Below are positions 23,483 through 35,220 of a stretch of DNA of 64,000 nt, piece after piece. The stretch covers positions 289,048,205-289,112,204 of the forward strand of contig CM077665.1 in the NCBI GenBank assembly GCA_039707655.1, in the 5' to 3' direction. The notes below the pieces were generated by a model, which searched no databases, had not been told where the DNA came from, and saw only the letters and a program-made list of their open reading frames with translations. The stretch's first letter is position 1, and the number at the start of each line of letters is the position of its first letter. The translations under genes and the position numbers were made by a program. Origin of the DNA: Elymus sibiricus (taxonomy: Eukaryota; Streptophyta; Magnoliopsida; Poales; Poaceae).

Positions 23483-23787
23483 GGCGTGCTCTACCTACCG
23501 CTGCCACCGAGAGTGCCCAGAACGCCTGTGGTGACTCCTAGAGCCGGGAACGGAGGAGGAACCGTAAGGCTCAGACGGCAGCCGTAGGAGGACGCCGTGA
23601 GCCGCAGCGCTAAAGTGCGTCGCTCCCCGCGCGGGGAACGAGTCAGGATCCAGCGGTGCCTCGTGCAACCAAGCACAACCGTCGGCGACGAAACGCAAGG
23701 TGCCGAAGAGAATCTCACCGCCGAGTGCCAACTTGGTGAATGAGAAAGGGTTGAATCCACTTACGCCGGAATTCGCTAGACCCTCCA

Positions 23788-23805
23788 CCCCACGGTGGGC
23801 GCCAA
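23788..23805 (-). other. Primer-binding-site region (G)
   Basis: The minus strand reads TGGCGCCCACCGTGGGGT two bases inside the LTR edge (23808). This sequence type is common just after gypsy LTRs in grasses; I do not name the tRNA. Confidence 0.65.
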
Positions 23806-23807
23806 CT

Positions 23808-24300
23808 GTCGTGGGAGTAATACTGACAATAGTACGGGGGGTACGAATGAGTAGGGGAAAGCCTAGCTACGGAATAAGTGTCACACTCGGAATTTACGAG
23901 TTCGGACCCCACTCGGAAGTGCTAACAGTCCTACGTGTCGAGCCCTGGGGTTGTGTGTTTCCTTGTATGGGTATCTGATTACAGAGTGTTCGTAACCCTT
24001 GCCCTGGCGTCGGAGGGCGGCTTATATAGAGTGCGCCGCCATCAACAGAGCGCCATCACTAGGGTCTTTAATGCTAATAAGTGCGGGGGATACTAGAAAC
24101 TGCTAAGTTAACTACATCCGTTACAGGTAACGTGGTCCTTACAATACTTAAGGCGTATTAAGTCCTTCGAACGTTGCTGTTCCCACGACGGTCCTGCTCC
24201 TTTCTATCCGAGTGCTACGAAAGGCGCCGAGTGGTCAGTAACATCCGAGTGCCGTTCAAGGAGCCGAGTGTAGCTTGAGCAATCCTCCGAGTGTCGAGGT
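23808..24300 (-). mobile_element. Element G: 5' LTR
   Basis: The LTR ends on the minus strand with ...CTCCCACGACA at 23808. ACTCGG phrases recur through it as they do in G's coding part. The outer edge is not sharp: likely between 24290 and 24350, where H-type sequence begins. Confidence 0.6.
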
Positions 24301-24921
24301 GAACCAAGGACTTCCATGAACTTGTAGGACCCCAGGGGTGTCCTAGAATAGAGGTATGTGACCCTACCTAGGGTAGGTAACCTCGTTAGCGAAGATCCCC
24401 TCTTTGGTGATAGAGGAGAGGCGCCAACCCGCGGGTTCCCAAAGCATCCCCCAAAGGTTTCCTCTTCCATGCAAGAAGACCAGTACCGAGGGCTCGGCAG
24501 GACGGATGTCACTCCCGAGCTCATGAGCGCATCATGGCGGGGAACTTTAGCAGGCGAAGACCACCTTTTGTCAGGATAAGCTGCAACCTTGTCCCCTTTC
24601 AAATCCGCCTGATTTTTTCGGGGAAGAGGACCGGGGCCAATATAAGGAGGGAACCGGCTCCTGCAAGAGAGAGGACTCACCTTTCCGTTGGGAAAGAACA
24701 AGCCTTGTACTCCTCTTCCTCCCCGAGCAATCCACCAAGCAGGAGTAGGGTTTTACACCTCGAGGTGGCCCGAACCTGGGTAAATTCTTTGTGTCCTTGT
24801 TCATCTTCCTAGCTAAAGCCACCGGAGAGTCGTCCTGAGGTTGTGAGGTAGAGTAGGGCCAGAGAGCGAATGCACCCCAGTGTTCAAACCTTCTTGGGTC
24901 TGCGGAGCCCCGAATCTGACA
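24301..24921 (+). mobile_element. Element H: plus-strand LTR fragment
   Basis: On its reverse complement this reads TGTCAGATTCGGGGCTCC..., so on the plus strand it is an LTR ending ...CTGACA at 24921. It is an inverted relative of F's LTR: both share TTTACCCAGGTTCGGGCC and CCTTTGGGGGATGCTTTGGG. No internal region adjoins. G most likely inserted into this LTR. Confidence 0.6.
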
Positions 24922-25030
24922 CAATCCATTCATTGAACTTTCCTGAAATATACTTAGTGGAAACATTAGTCCAATGAAATATATGTTGTTATTAATTACC
25001 AAAACCACCGAGGGAGAAGTTGTGCTTTCA
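24922..25030 (-). mobile_element. Copia (Sirevirus-type) LTR scrap, 109 bp
   Basis: The minus strand from 25030 begins TGAAAGCACAACTTCTCCC and continues GGTGGTTTTGGTAATTAAT, matching the first ~109 bp of the LTRs of K (37473, 45528) and L (59081). It stops abruptly at 24922. The intact LTR start with sudden loss inside suggests truncation by a deletion. Confidence 0.8.
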
Positions 25031-25262
25031 GACCCACGAGGGAGGCACAAGCCAACAGGGTGAGCCCACCCCCTAGGCGCACCCTGATGGCTTGTGGGGC
25101 CCTCGTGTGCCTCCTGGACTCTGTTTTCTTCCCGAACACGTATTTTGACCTAGAAAAAATCATTATATATGCTCCCGTATGTTCTGACCACCACATCGCA
25201 AGTTTCTCCTCTGTTCTTGTTTCGGGTTGTTTTTCTAACAGATTTCTCAAGGTGTGGAATCT

Positions 25263-25802
25263 ATGTCCTCGTCCTTCTCCAACAACATAGATGGCCAAGC
25301 CTGGCTATTACAGATGGAACTTGAGCGAGAAGGATCTGAGGAGGTTATCTCAAGAGAGGAGCCTATGGACTCTATGGGAGTGCATCCCCCTGCTTCCGAA
25401 CGCGGGACGCTAGCAGGGATCACCACTTCTCTGAACCCTTGTCCACCGATGGGGAGGAGAGCTCGGTTAGCTCAAGAAGCGCAAGGTGAATCTACCCTGA
25501 GGAGACCCCTCGGCAGGTTACATGCAAACAACTTTCACAATTTAATTCACAATTATGTAGTTGAGAATATTTCTTGCTCGCATATACCGTCCAATTGGGA
25601 CATCTCTCGTCCAAGTGAAAGTGATGCAAGAAAAATCTCTTGGTGGCTGGAGAATAAGCATATTATGGTGGAAGTACAAAAGAACACTACAATGATTCAG
25701 CAATTACTCCATGAGATGAGGGAATTAAGGGTTAGCCTGCTATCCATTGCAAAGGACCAACCCACAACATCATCACCACCATCACCCAAGAAGGACGCTT
25801 GA
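25263..25802 (+). CDS. Unrecognised ORF of element D
   Basis: An open frame of 179 residues from ATG at 25263 (MSSSFSNNIDGQAWLLQMEL). The middle is charged and Pro-rich; the C-terminal 60 residues (HIMVEVQKNTTMIQQLLHEM ... LRVSLLSI) have a coiled-coil look. No zinc knuckle, protease or RT motif. It takes the gag position in D and is followed at 25838 by an internal polypurine-like tract. It may be a gag-like protein of a non-autonomous element; function unknown. Confidence 0.4.
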   Translation: MSSSFSNNIDGQAWLLQMELEREGSEEVISREEPMDSMGVHPPASERGTLAGITTSLNPCPPMGRRARLAQEAQGESTLRRPLGRLHANNFHNLIHNYVVENISCSHIPSNWDISRPSESDARKISWWLENKHIMVEVQKNTTMIQQLLHEMRELRVSLLSIAKDQPTTSSPPSPKKDA

Positions 25803-27365
25803 GGTCATGGGTATGGGCACCACCCTTAGCTTGCTCCAAGCTTGGGGGAGGTGCCCCGGTATCGTATCACCATCACCTTTTTACCATTACCATCTACCTT
25901 AGTTCGATCCTTAGCTATTTCGTGATTTAGGGAAATAAAATTTCAGATTTTCTTTCCTTAGAGTTTTTGCTTTGAGATCTATCTATCCTTGTAATCAAGT
26001 GTGAGAGTTATATAATAAATATTAGTTGTGTTCGTGTGCTTTACTCTCATGCACCTATCATCATAGCATGGCAATGAAAGAAATAGAAAATATCATATGC
26101 TAACCCCATGAGGACTAATGACTTCACACAGAAAAAGGTATAAGTGATAAAAGATGTTGAGAATAAACAAACATAGCTTTAGTAATTGATATAATCTCTG
26201 CAAGATTATGATAGAGAAGAGGAGATTCACATATAAATACACTATCTTGGACACCGTCTATGATTGTGAGCCCCCATCAAATATTATATAATGATCGAGT
26301 GTTGATGTTGGACATGGAAGACAACATAATGATCATGATTGTTTACATTTGCATATAAGTTATATTTTCATGGATCCTTTAACATGTGGTTCTTGCTTTA
26401 GATCTTTTGCTAGCCAAACAAATTCCGTACAGAGTAGAGATACTACTTGTGCATCAAATAATCCCTTGAACCCAGTTTCTTTCCATGAGAGTCCACCATA
26501 CCTACCTATGGATTGAATAACATCCTTCAAGTACGTTGTCATCGGTGCACAAAGCAATAAAAATTGCCCATAAATATGTATGATGTTTTATTGTAAGGGA
26601 AAATAAGCTTTGTACGATCTTGAGATGGCGAAGAAATAAAAACGGTAGAGTGCATAATAAAGTTCGCTATCACAAGGGGCAATATAAAGTGACGTTCCTT
26701 TGCATTAAGAGTTCGCACATCCAAACAAATAAAAGCGCATGACAACCTCTGCTTCCCTCTGCGAAGGGCCTACCTTTTACCTTTTTGAAGCATTTACTTT
26801 CGTGCTTGAGTCAATAATATTTATCCTTCTTTTGACCTATTAACTCTTTAGCCGACCAACATCATGTGTTGAGGAAAGATCCAGATATATATATCCAGTT
26901 GGATGTAGGTAATCATGACCCATTATTGCTGACAGTATCCTAGAGATAAATGAGTTGGGTGGCAAATCATAAAGCGCCCATCTTCCTATGTGTCCGACAG
27001 AAACATGAGCTCTAAAAATATGCAATGAGTGTGAACAATCATAGAAGGCTAAATGACAGTTGAGTATGTGAACTTGCTAGAATAAAAGCTATTACATAGA
27101 CTCTTCTCTTGAATATGATGAATTATGATTATCTCAATGACTAATAGCACCGTTTGTTGGTCGTTAATAAAGTTTATGCTTCATACTTATTTTGTTGTGA
27201 ATAGATCGTTACTTGTTTATGAGAATCTATATGATGGAAAACATGCTGCTATGCTAATATTCATGATTCTCTCATGTCCGTATTTTGTTTTTATCGACTC
27301 CTCTCTCCCAAATCATGTGGTCATTATTTTTGAGTTCGGTTTTCGCTTGAGGACAAACGAGGTCT
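25803..27365 (+). mobile_element. Element D: non-coding internal region
   Basis: No sense-strand gene. AAGCTTGGGGGAGG at 25838-25851 repeats the terminal polypurine tract (27366). On the minus strand, 26557-26360 holds a 65-residue ORF whose sequence is conserved in J (53148-53414); see the separate entry. The rest is AT-rich, including (TA)n near 26887-26894. Confidence 0.6.
26360..26557 (-). other. Conserved antisense block in D
   Basis: A minus-strand ORF of 65 residues, antisense to D, contains IGRYGGLSWK and DAQVVSLLCTE. Element J has the matching IGRYGGLSWK and DAQVVSLLSTK at 53148-53414, again antisense to its element. Nucleotide similarity continues past the stop codon, so it may be conserved non-coding sequence and not a protein. 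Confidence 0.55.
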
Positions 27366-27379
27366 AAGCTTGGGGGAGT
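27366..27379 (+). other. Polypurine tract of element D
   Basis: AAGCTTGGGGGAG precedes the LTR start TGATACGTCC at 27380. A second copy lies at 25838-25851. Confidence 0.75.
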
Positions 27380-28902
27380 TGATACGTCCATTTTGCATCA
27401 TGATTTCTTATTGATATTTGTGTTATTCTTGTCCACTATCCCTTATTATTATACAATTCTTCTGCCTTTTCTCTCTGAATATGCAAGGTGCATCACAAAG
27501 TGGGAAATCTTTGGAAACTGGAATTTTGAACCAGGAAACCAAGAAAAAGGTAGAAAAATCATCAGACTCCAAATGACCTGAAACTTCATGGAGAATTTTT
27601 ATGGAATATTTAAGAATTATTGGGCCCAAAATATACTAGAGGGGGGCCACCTGCTGGCCACAAGCCAACAGGGCACGCCCACCCCCTGGGTGCGCCCTAA
27701 TGGCTTGTGGGGCCCCAACAGGTCTCCCGACCCCCCCCCCTCTTCTCCTATATGGTGTGTTTTACCGTAGAAAAAATCATAAGGAATCTTTTGGGACGAA
27801 GCGCCACCGTCTCGAGGGGAAAACCTGGGTAGAGACCCTTTTGCACTCCGGCAGGTTGATTCTGCCAGGGAAACTTCTCTCCAGGAGGGGGAGTCGAAGC
27901 CATCGTCATCACAAACGCTTCCTCCTTCGTGAGATGACCAATATTCATCAGCATCTTCACCAGCACCATCCCATCTCAAACCCTAGTTCATCTCTTGTAT
28001 TCAATCTTTGTCCAAAAACCTCAGATTGGTACCTGTGGGTTGCTAGTAGTGTTGATTACCTCTTGTAGTTGATGCTTGTTGGTTTACTTGGGGAAAGATA
28101 TTATGTTCATATTCTTGATCTTCATTATTATACCTCTGATCTTGAACATGTTGATGAGGTGTGAGTAGTTACTATTGTTCTGGAGGACATGGGAGAAGTC
28201 TTGTTATAAGTAATCATGTGAAGTTGATATTCGTTCGATATTTTGATGATATGTATGTTGTTACTTCTCTTAGTGGTATCATGTGAACGTCGACTACATG
28301 ACACTTCACTATGTTATGGGCCTAAGGGAAGTTATTGTGGACTAACAAGTAGATGATGGGTTGCTAGAGTGATAGAAGCTTAAACCCCAGTTTATGGGTT
28401 TCTTCATAAGGGGTTCATTTGGATCCACACGTTTCGTGCTATGGTTAGATTTATCTTAATTCTTCTTTCGTAGTTGTGGATGCTTGCGAGAGGGGGTAAT
28501 CATAAGTGTGTTGTTTGTTCAAGTAAGAACAACACCTTAGCACCGGTCCACCCACATATCAAATTATCAAAGTAGCGAACGCGAATCAACTCAACATGAT
28601 GAACATGACTAGCCAGAAATTCCCGTGTGTCCTCGGGAGCGCTTGGATCATATAAGAATACTTTTCGACATGTCCTTTGCTGTAAAAAGGATTGGGCTAC
28701 CTTGATGCACCTTGGTTACTATTGTTACTTGTCACTCGTTACAAATTATCTTGCTGCAAAACTATCTACTACTGTTACTCACAGCACTTGCAGAGAATGC
28801 CTTGCTGAAAACTACTTATCATTTCCTTCTAATCCTCGTTGGGTTTGACACTCTTACTTATCGAAAGGACTACGATTGATCCCCTATACTTTTGGGTCAT
28901 CA
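27380..28902 (+). mobile_element. Element D: 3' LTR
   Basis: 1,523 bp from TGATACGTCCATTTTGCATC to GGGTCATCA. It contains the CACGCCCACCCCCTGGG-type GC-rich patch near 27672 that recurs in the other TGATACG LTRs of the window (601, 15513, 29390, 34660). No coding content. Confidence 0.8.
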
Positions 28903-29687
28903 TTGGCCAAACTATTTCAATAGACCGGAGAGATTTACGAAGCTATAATAATCATGCAAATAAGAATCATAATAGAATTCAGATAGGACTCAAATCTTTT
29001 TCATGAATAATCTGAACATAAACCCACAATTCATAGTATCCCAACAAACGCACCGCACAAAGTGATTACATCAAATAGATCACCGCAAAGATGTGGTGAA
29101 CATTGTATTGAAGATCAAGAGAGAGAGAGAGAGAGAGATATCCATCTAGGTACTAACTACGAACCAGTAGGTCTGTTGGGAACTACTCACGCATCACCAT
29201 GGGAGCAGCAAGGTTGATGTAGAGGCCCTCCATGATCGACCCCCCCTCCGGCAGGGCAACAGAACAGGGCTCTAGATGGGCACACGGCGGAACAGAGACT
29301 TGCGACGGCGGAAAAAGTGTTTCGGTAGGCTCTCTAGGGTTTTCAGGAGACGCCAGGGGAAGCCAGCACACATCAAGGCGCGACCACCCCCTAGGCGCGC
29401 CCTGTTGTGGGGTCGCTCCCTCATGCGGCCTCCGGTCTCCTCCCAAAGCTTCCATGTCTTCTTTTGGTCCAGAAAAAATCATAAAAAAGTTTCGGGGCAA
29501 TTGGACTTCATTTGGTATTGTAAACCTGAAAAGGCCAAAACATGCAGAAAACAGGAACTAGCACTAGGCACTAGGTTAGCGCTCAAAAATAATATGAATT
29601 GGTAAATAAATACCCAAAAAGCATCCTAGAATGATAACATTATAGAATGGAACAATAAAAAATTATAGATATGTTGGAGACGTATCA
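28903..29687 (-). mobile_element. Element C: 3' LTR, truncated by D
   Basis: Matches 34153-34968 (the 5' LTR of C). On the minus strand it opens TGATACGTCTCC at 29687. The distal half is absent; the break at 28903 falls at TTGGCCAAACTATTTC, where D's LTR ends. Confidence 0.8.
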
Positions 29688-32572
29688 GCATCCCCAAGCT
29701 TAATTCATGTTCGTCCTCGAGTAGGTAAATGATAAAAACATAATTTTTGATGTGACATGCTACCCAACATGTAATCTATTGCAGGTATGATCATTGAGAA
29801 ACGATGAATTAACAAACATCAACAAAGTAATACTTATAAACATAAGTAACGTAATCATCAAGTTTCAAAATATACTATCCTTAAAGAATGTTCACCCCCT
29901 ATTCATTTTATCATATTAGAATGGCATGGCTTTGTCTTCACCACATAAATACAAATGTCAAGCACCACGGTGTCAAGTCAGGCAATTGGATCGTACTTTT
30001 TAACGCGCTTGAGATTTTTATTACTCACGCAATATATGAGCGTGAACCATGGATATAGCATAAAGGTGGAATAGAATATGGTGGTATGTTTCAAAGGGGT
30101 AAAAGTGGAGAAGAAATTCTCGCATCAACTAGGCGTATCAATGGGCTATGGAGATGCCCATCAATAGATATCAAGGCGAGGAATAGGGATTGCCATGCAA
30201 CGAATGCACTAGAGATATAAGTGTATGAAAGCTCAACTGAAGCTAAGTGGGTGTGCATCCAACTTGCTTGCTCATGAAGACCTCGGGCATTTGAGGAAGC
30301 CCGTCATCGGAATATACAAGACAAGTTCTATAATGAAAAATTCCCACTAGCATATGAAAGTGACAAAACAAGAGACTCTCTATATGAAGAACATGGTGCC
30401 ACTTTGAGGCACAAGTGTGGAAAAAGAAATAGTAGCACTGTCCCTTGTCTCTTTTCTCTCATTTATTTCTTTTTTATTCTTTTTCTCTTTTTTCTCTTTC
30501 TTTCTTTTTTCCCTTTTTTCTTTCTCTCTTTTTTTCTTTTATTTTTTCCCCCGAGTCTCATCCCGACTTGTGGGGGAATCATCGTCTCCATCATCCTTTC
30601 CTCACTGAGACAGCACCCTAATAATGATGATCATCACACTTTTATTTACTTAGAACTCAATATGAAAAACTATAGTATGACTCTATATGAATGCCTCTGG
30701 TAGTGTACCAGGATGTATAAAAATGATGAATGGTGGCTTTGTCACAAATACTATGTCAGCTTACATGATCATGCAAGGGAATATGACAATGAAAGTACTA
30801 GTCATATGATGTAACGGTGGAAGTTGCATGGCTATATATCTTGGAATGGCTATGGAAAAGCCATGGCTATTTTGAGTAAGATATAATGACGTTTATGCGT
30901 AGCAGAGCATATCATGTCACGGGGTTTGGATGTACCGGCGAAGGTTGCACCGATCCTCGAGGTGAGAAGGGGCAATGCACGGTACCGAAGAGGCTACCAA
31001 ATATGAGGTGCTGAGAGTGCATACATCCATGGATTCACATTAGTCATAGCAAACTAACATACTTATTGCAAGATTTTATTAGCTCTCTCGAAGCAAAGTA
31101 CTACTCGCATGCCCCTAGGGAGGAGGTTGGGATGAGTTAACCATCGCGCGCCTCCGACTTAAACAGCACAAGGATTTCAACGAGGAATAAGAATACTCAC
31201 ACATCATCACCATGCCATAAAAATATTTAGATGAACAGCAAGTTAACACCATCAAATTTACGATATTCTTACTAACCAATGATCATTCACTCACGCCCTT
31301 TCACATTACCACATCAATATCATTAACCCACAATTTCTCTTTTATGTGCTACATGTGGTTTTGATTATGCACTCATTGAATACCTATTGTTTTTGGACTA
31401 GTATTATAACCCATGCAAATTACCATCACAATCTATTAACTCTCAAACAAATATAAGTGAAGAACAAGAGTGCAATTATTTCTATAAAATCTATACGCCA
31501 CCGTGCTCTAAAAGATATAAGTGAAGTACTAGAGCAACTGCTTAGCTCAAAAGATATAAGTGAAGCACAAAGAGTATTCTCATAAATCATGGTGATCTTG
31601 TGTCTCTATCAAGTGGGTGTCTCCAGCAAACAATGATTGAGGAAAATTAAAAAGCAAACCGTGCTCCAAGCAAAACTCATATCATGTGATGAATAAAAAT
31701 ATAGCTCCAAGTGACATACCGATGGATTGAGACGAAAGAGGGGATGCCTTCCGGGGCATCCCCAAGCTTAGACGCTTGATTCTTCCTAGAATATTAACTT
31801 GGGGTGCCTTGGGCATCCCCAAGCTTAGGCTTTTTCCGCTCCTTATTCCTTCACAAGTCGTGATAGCACCCAAAACTTGAAAACTTCAGCACACAAAACT
31901 CAACAAAACCTTCGTGAGATCCGTTAGTATAGTAAACATTTTAAATAATTTTGGTACTATTATAAATTGATTCTTATTTTATTATTGCATAAGGTACTGT
32001 ATTATAACTTCTCCATGGCTTATACCCGCCGATACAATCCATAGCATCATCAAAACAAGCAGACTATGCAAGCAAAAAACGGAATCTGTCTAAAACAGAA
32101 TATTCTGTAAAGATCTGTAGAGACCATATACTTCTGTAACTTCAAAAATTCTTAAAAAATAGGAAAACCTGATATATTTGTATATAAATAATGTGTAAAA
32201 TTTTCAGATTAAAAATACATTCAATTAAAATCAGAAAAATTCTGCACTGAACGCTAAAGTGTCTGTTCTTGCACCCTATCAATTCTACTCATCATGTAAG
32301 TCATCCCAAAGGCTTTACTTGGCACCAACACTAATTTAAATGTAAAAACACAATCATTACATATTAAATAATCATGTTATCAAAAATAAACAAAAAATAT
32401 CGGGTTGTCTCCCAACAAGCTCTTTCTTTATAGCCATTAAGATAGGCTTGAAATTTTACTTCGCATAAAAGATAAGGATTGAAGCACAAACAGAGCATCA
32501 TATAGCATGTGACAAACTCATTTAAGTCTAACATACTTCCTATGCATAGGAATTTTATAGGAAAACAAATTA
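29688..32572 (-). mobile_element. Element C: polypurine tract and non-coding internal region
   Basis: The polypurine tract (29688-29701) reads AAGCTTGGGGATGC on the minus strand. Upstream on that strand is AT-rich sequence that parallels element A in order and wording: a T-rich run near 30470-30555, the GATGTACCGGCGAA block near 30928, and the hairpin with polypurine copies at 31740-31826. No gene is visible. Confidence 0.65.
31740..31826 (-). repeat. Hairpin plus internal polypurine-tract copies (C)
   Basis: Same 9-bp-stem hairpin as in A at 31740-31763, with GCATCCCCAAGCTT at 31756-31769 and again at 31813-31826. Translated on the minus strand the copies give repeated LSLGMP. Confidence 0.75.
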
Positions 32573-33187
32573 TCAAGACAAGAAATATCTAGCACATGCA
32601 AATTGGAAAAATGAAGCCTTGACAATGTCAACACAAAGAGAGGTAAGTGAGTAACATGAAAATTCTATAACAAATTTTCCTCTCTCATAATAATTACTTG
32701 TAGGGTCGTAATCAAACTCAACAATATAGCAATCATGTAAAATATTTTCTTCATGATCCACATGCACAAAAGTTTTACAATCTTCCAAGATAGTGGGGTT
32801 AACATTAACTAAAGTCATGACCTCTCAAAACCCACTTTTATCAAAAATTTCATAAGATTGATCATTCTCCAAAGTAGTGGGACCATTATTTCCTAAAGTT
32901 GACACTCTTCCAAGCCGAGTTTTAGTAAGATTGCAAATATCATTATCAATAATAGATTCATCATGAAGCTCAAAATTTTCTAAATCACAAGAAACATCAT
33001 GATTATCACCCCAATCATAATCATTAGCACAATTGATATTCATAGAATTTATACTAACAACGTTGCAATTATGATTTTCATTCCATAAATGTATCCCAAT
33101 AGAATTTTCATCCATCACTTCATTATGAGCTATTGGTTTACAATAAGCAGCAAATTTGAAAAGATTAGCAAGTGGATGATGATCCAT
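32573..33187 (-). pseudogene. Unrecognised ORF of element C, one in-frame stop
   Basis: A single frame from ATG 33187 (MDHHPLANLFKFAAYCKPIA) to a stop at 32573, broken once by TGA at 32825-32827. It is Asn/Asp-rich (NCANDYDWGDNHD, RVSTLGNNG, DKSGF, EVMTLVN). Element J carries clear counterparts (DDYDWEDNYNPYNN, RVSTLGDYYHTILE, DKSGFGEVMTLF), so this is a shared protein family of pol-less gypsy elements. At the stop, J has GGA where C has TGA. Function unknown; the gag position suggests a structural role, which is inference. Confidence 0.5.
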
Positions 33188-33380
33188 TTATCTTAAATTT
33201 TTGCATTTACTTCCTATTTCGGTGTAACAAAGATAAATATAACATAACTAGGTAAGCAAGCAAATAGAAATATTTTTTTCTTTTTTTCTTTTTATAGCAA
33301 GAAAAATATAATAGCAAATAAAAAGTAGAACACGTGAACGATAATTTGTGCGAAGGTACTTGATAGTAGGTTGGTGATAC
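33188..33380 (-). mobile_element. Element C: leader
   Basis: Untranslated leader between the primer-binding site and the ORF, with a T/A-rich run near 33268-33310. No gene. Confidence 0.5.
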
Positions 33381-33398
33381 TCCCCGGAACTGGCGCCA
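33381..33398 (-). other. Primer-binding site, tRNA-Asp type (C)
   Basis: The minus strand reads TGGCGCCAGTTCCGGGGA, complementary to the tRNA-Asp 3' end with a few mismatches. It lies 11 bp inside the LTR edge, the same spacing as in A. Confidence 0.65.
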
Positions 33399-33409
33399 TA
33401 AATCCTTCC

Positions 33410-34968
33410 TGGGTTTTCCGCGAAGCGGGTGATGCAGCACAGTATAGATAAGTATTTCCCTCAGTGAGAACCAAGGTTATTGAACTAATAGGAGTAGCAC
33501 GCAATCCCCGTCTTCAGCGACTGCACACAAAGAAGCAAACACTTGCACCCAACGCAGGCAAGAGGGTTGTCAATCCCCTTGGACTCGTTATTTGCAAGCA
33601 AATGAAGTGTGCAGATGATAGTTGAATAAATTAAATTGAAAAATAAAATAAAAGTAAATAAATGGCAGCAAGGTAATGAAAACTTTTGTAAATATATAAG
33701 TGGACAGACCCGGGGGGCGTAGTTTTCTCTAGTGGCATCTCTCACGTAGTAGGCATATGGTGGGTAAACAAATTACTATTGGGCAATTGATAGAAAAGCG
33801 CATAGTTATGCAATATTTATTCACGGCAATGATCATGTGTACATAGGCATCACGTCCATAAGCAAATAGGCCCACTCCTTCCTACACCTGTTACTATTAC
33901 TGCACGTCGAGAGCGCTTCTATTCTTGCCTCTCTAAGTATTAAGTTCATGATAAATAGAGTAATGCTTGGAGAACAATGACATGATGTAGACAAAGAAAA
34001 CTCAATCAATATGAATTAACCCCCATAGTTTTATCCTTAGTGGTAACAATACAAAGACGTGTCTTGTTCCCTTTTGTCACTGGGATATAGAGCACGGCCA
34101 GATTGAACCCACTACAATGCACCCCTCTCACTGAAGAAATATCAATCTAGTTGGCCAAACTATTTCAATAGATCGGAGAGATTTACGAAGCTATAATAAT
34201 CATGCAAATAAGAATCATAATACAATTCATAGAAGACTCAATCTTCTTCATGAATAATCTGAACATAAACCCACAATTCATCAGATCCCAAAAAATGCAT
34301 CGCACAAAGTGATAACATCGAATAGATCACCGCGAAGATGTGGTGAACTTTGTATTGAAGATCAAGAGAGAGAGAGAAAGTCATCTAGGTACTAACTACG
34401 GACCCGTAGGTGTGTAGGGAACTACTCACACATCACCATGGGAGCAGCAAGATTGATGTAGAGTCCCTCTGTGATTAATCCCCCCTCCGGCAGGACACCG
34501 AACAGGGCTCCAGATAGGCACACGGTGGAATAGAGACTTGCGGCGGTGGAAAAAGTGTTTCGAGAGGCTCTCTAGGGTGTTTGGGAAATATTAGAATTTA
34601 TAGGCCAGAGAGGGGCATCGGGAGACGCCAGGGGAAGCCAGCACACATTAGGGCATGGCCACCCCCTGGGCACGCCCTATTGTGGGGTCGCTCCCTCGTG
34701 CGGCCTCCGGTCTCCTCCCGAAGCTTCCACGTCTTCTTTTGGTCCAGAAAAATCATAAAAATGTTTCGGGGCAATTGGACTTTGTTTGGTACTGTAAACC
34801 TGAAAAGCCAAAAACATGCAGAAAACAACAACTGGCACTGGGCACTAGGTTAATAGGTTAGTGCTGAAAACTAATATGAATTGGTAAATAAATACCCAAA
34901 AAGCATCCTAGAATGATAATATTATAGCATGGAATGAAAAAAATTATAGATACGTTGGAGACGTATCA
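33410..34968 (-). mobile_element. Element C: 5' LTR
   Basis: 1,559 bp on the minus strand, TGATACGTCTCCAACG at 34968 inward. Its inner half matches the truncated 3' LTR. Outside it, at 34969, gypsy protease sequence of E begins, so C inserted into E. Confidence 0.8.
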
Positions 34969-35220
34969 CTTGGTGACGCAAAGGTTGTTGATGGTGGGAG
35001 TGCACAGCATGGAGATGGTGCCTACAGCCCTCATGGACTTGGGGTGGTCCTTGGAGTCGAATGTGATCGTGTATTGTGACGACTCGAGGGGCCTCGTGGC
35101 CTCTGGGCCTGGAAGGGCGGCGTTCACCTCGCGGGAGAACTTCTTGAGGGGGTGGTGGGAGGCCGGAGCTTGAGATCCGCCGGGGATGCATGCTATCTCG
35201 CGAGGCTCCTGGTAGCCCAC
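34969..35220 (-). pseudogene. Element E: start of protease, truncated
   Basis: The minus-strand frame ends ...YTITFDSKDHPKSMRAVGT then MLCTPTINNLCVTK, the stretch that precedes the active-site DGG in gypsy proteases. It is cut by C's LTR before the active site. RT, RNase H and integrase of E are not in the window. Confidence 0.65.

Larger units (their letters stand above)
18051..24300 (-). mobile_element. Element G: gypsy retrotransposon, 3' part lost
   Basis: Minus-strand gypsy element in the order 5' LTR, primer-binding site, gag, protease, RT, RNase H, integrase. The integrase order after RNase H is the gypsy arrangement. Everything past the integrase catalytic core, including the 3' LTR, is missing because F adjoins at 18050. 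One frame runs from about 23060 to 18051 broken only by stop codons; the gag N-terminus needs one frameshift. Confidence 0.85.
25031..28902 (+). mobile_element. Element D: pol-less gypsy-type element, 5' end defective
   Basis: The 3' LTR (27380-28902, TGATACGTCC to GGGTCATCA) follows a polypurine tract (27366-27378). The 5' side has only a U3-like fragment (25031 to about 25200, sharing ACAAGCCAACAGGG with the 3' LTR near 27665); no primer-binding site was found. Internal content is one ORF and non-coding sequence. Immediately after 28902 comes sequence from the middle of C's LTR, so D inserted into C. The candidate duplication there is TTGGC. Confidence 0.7.
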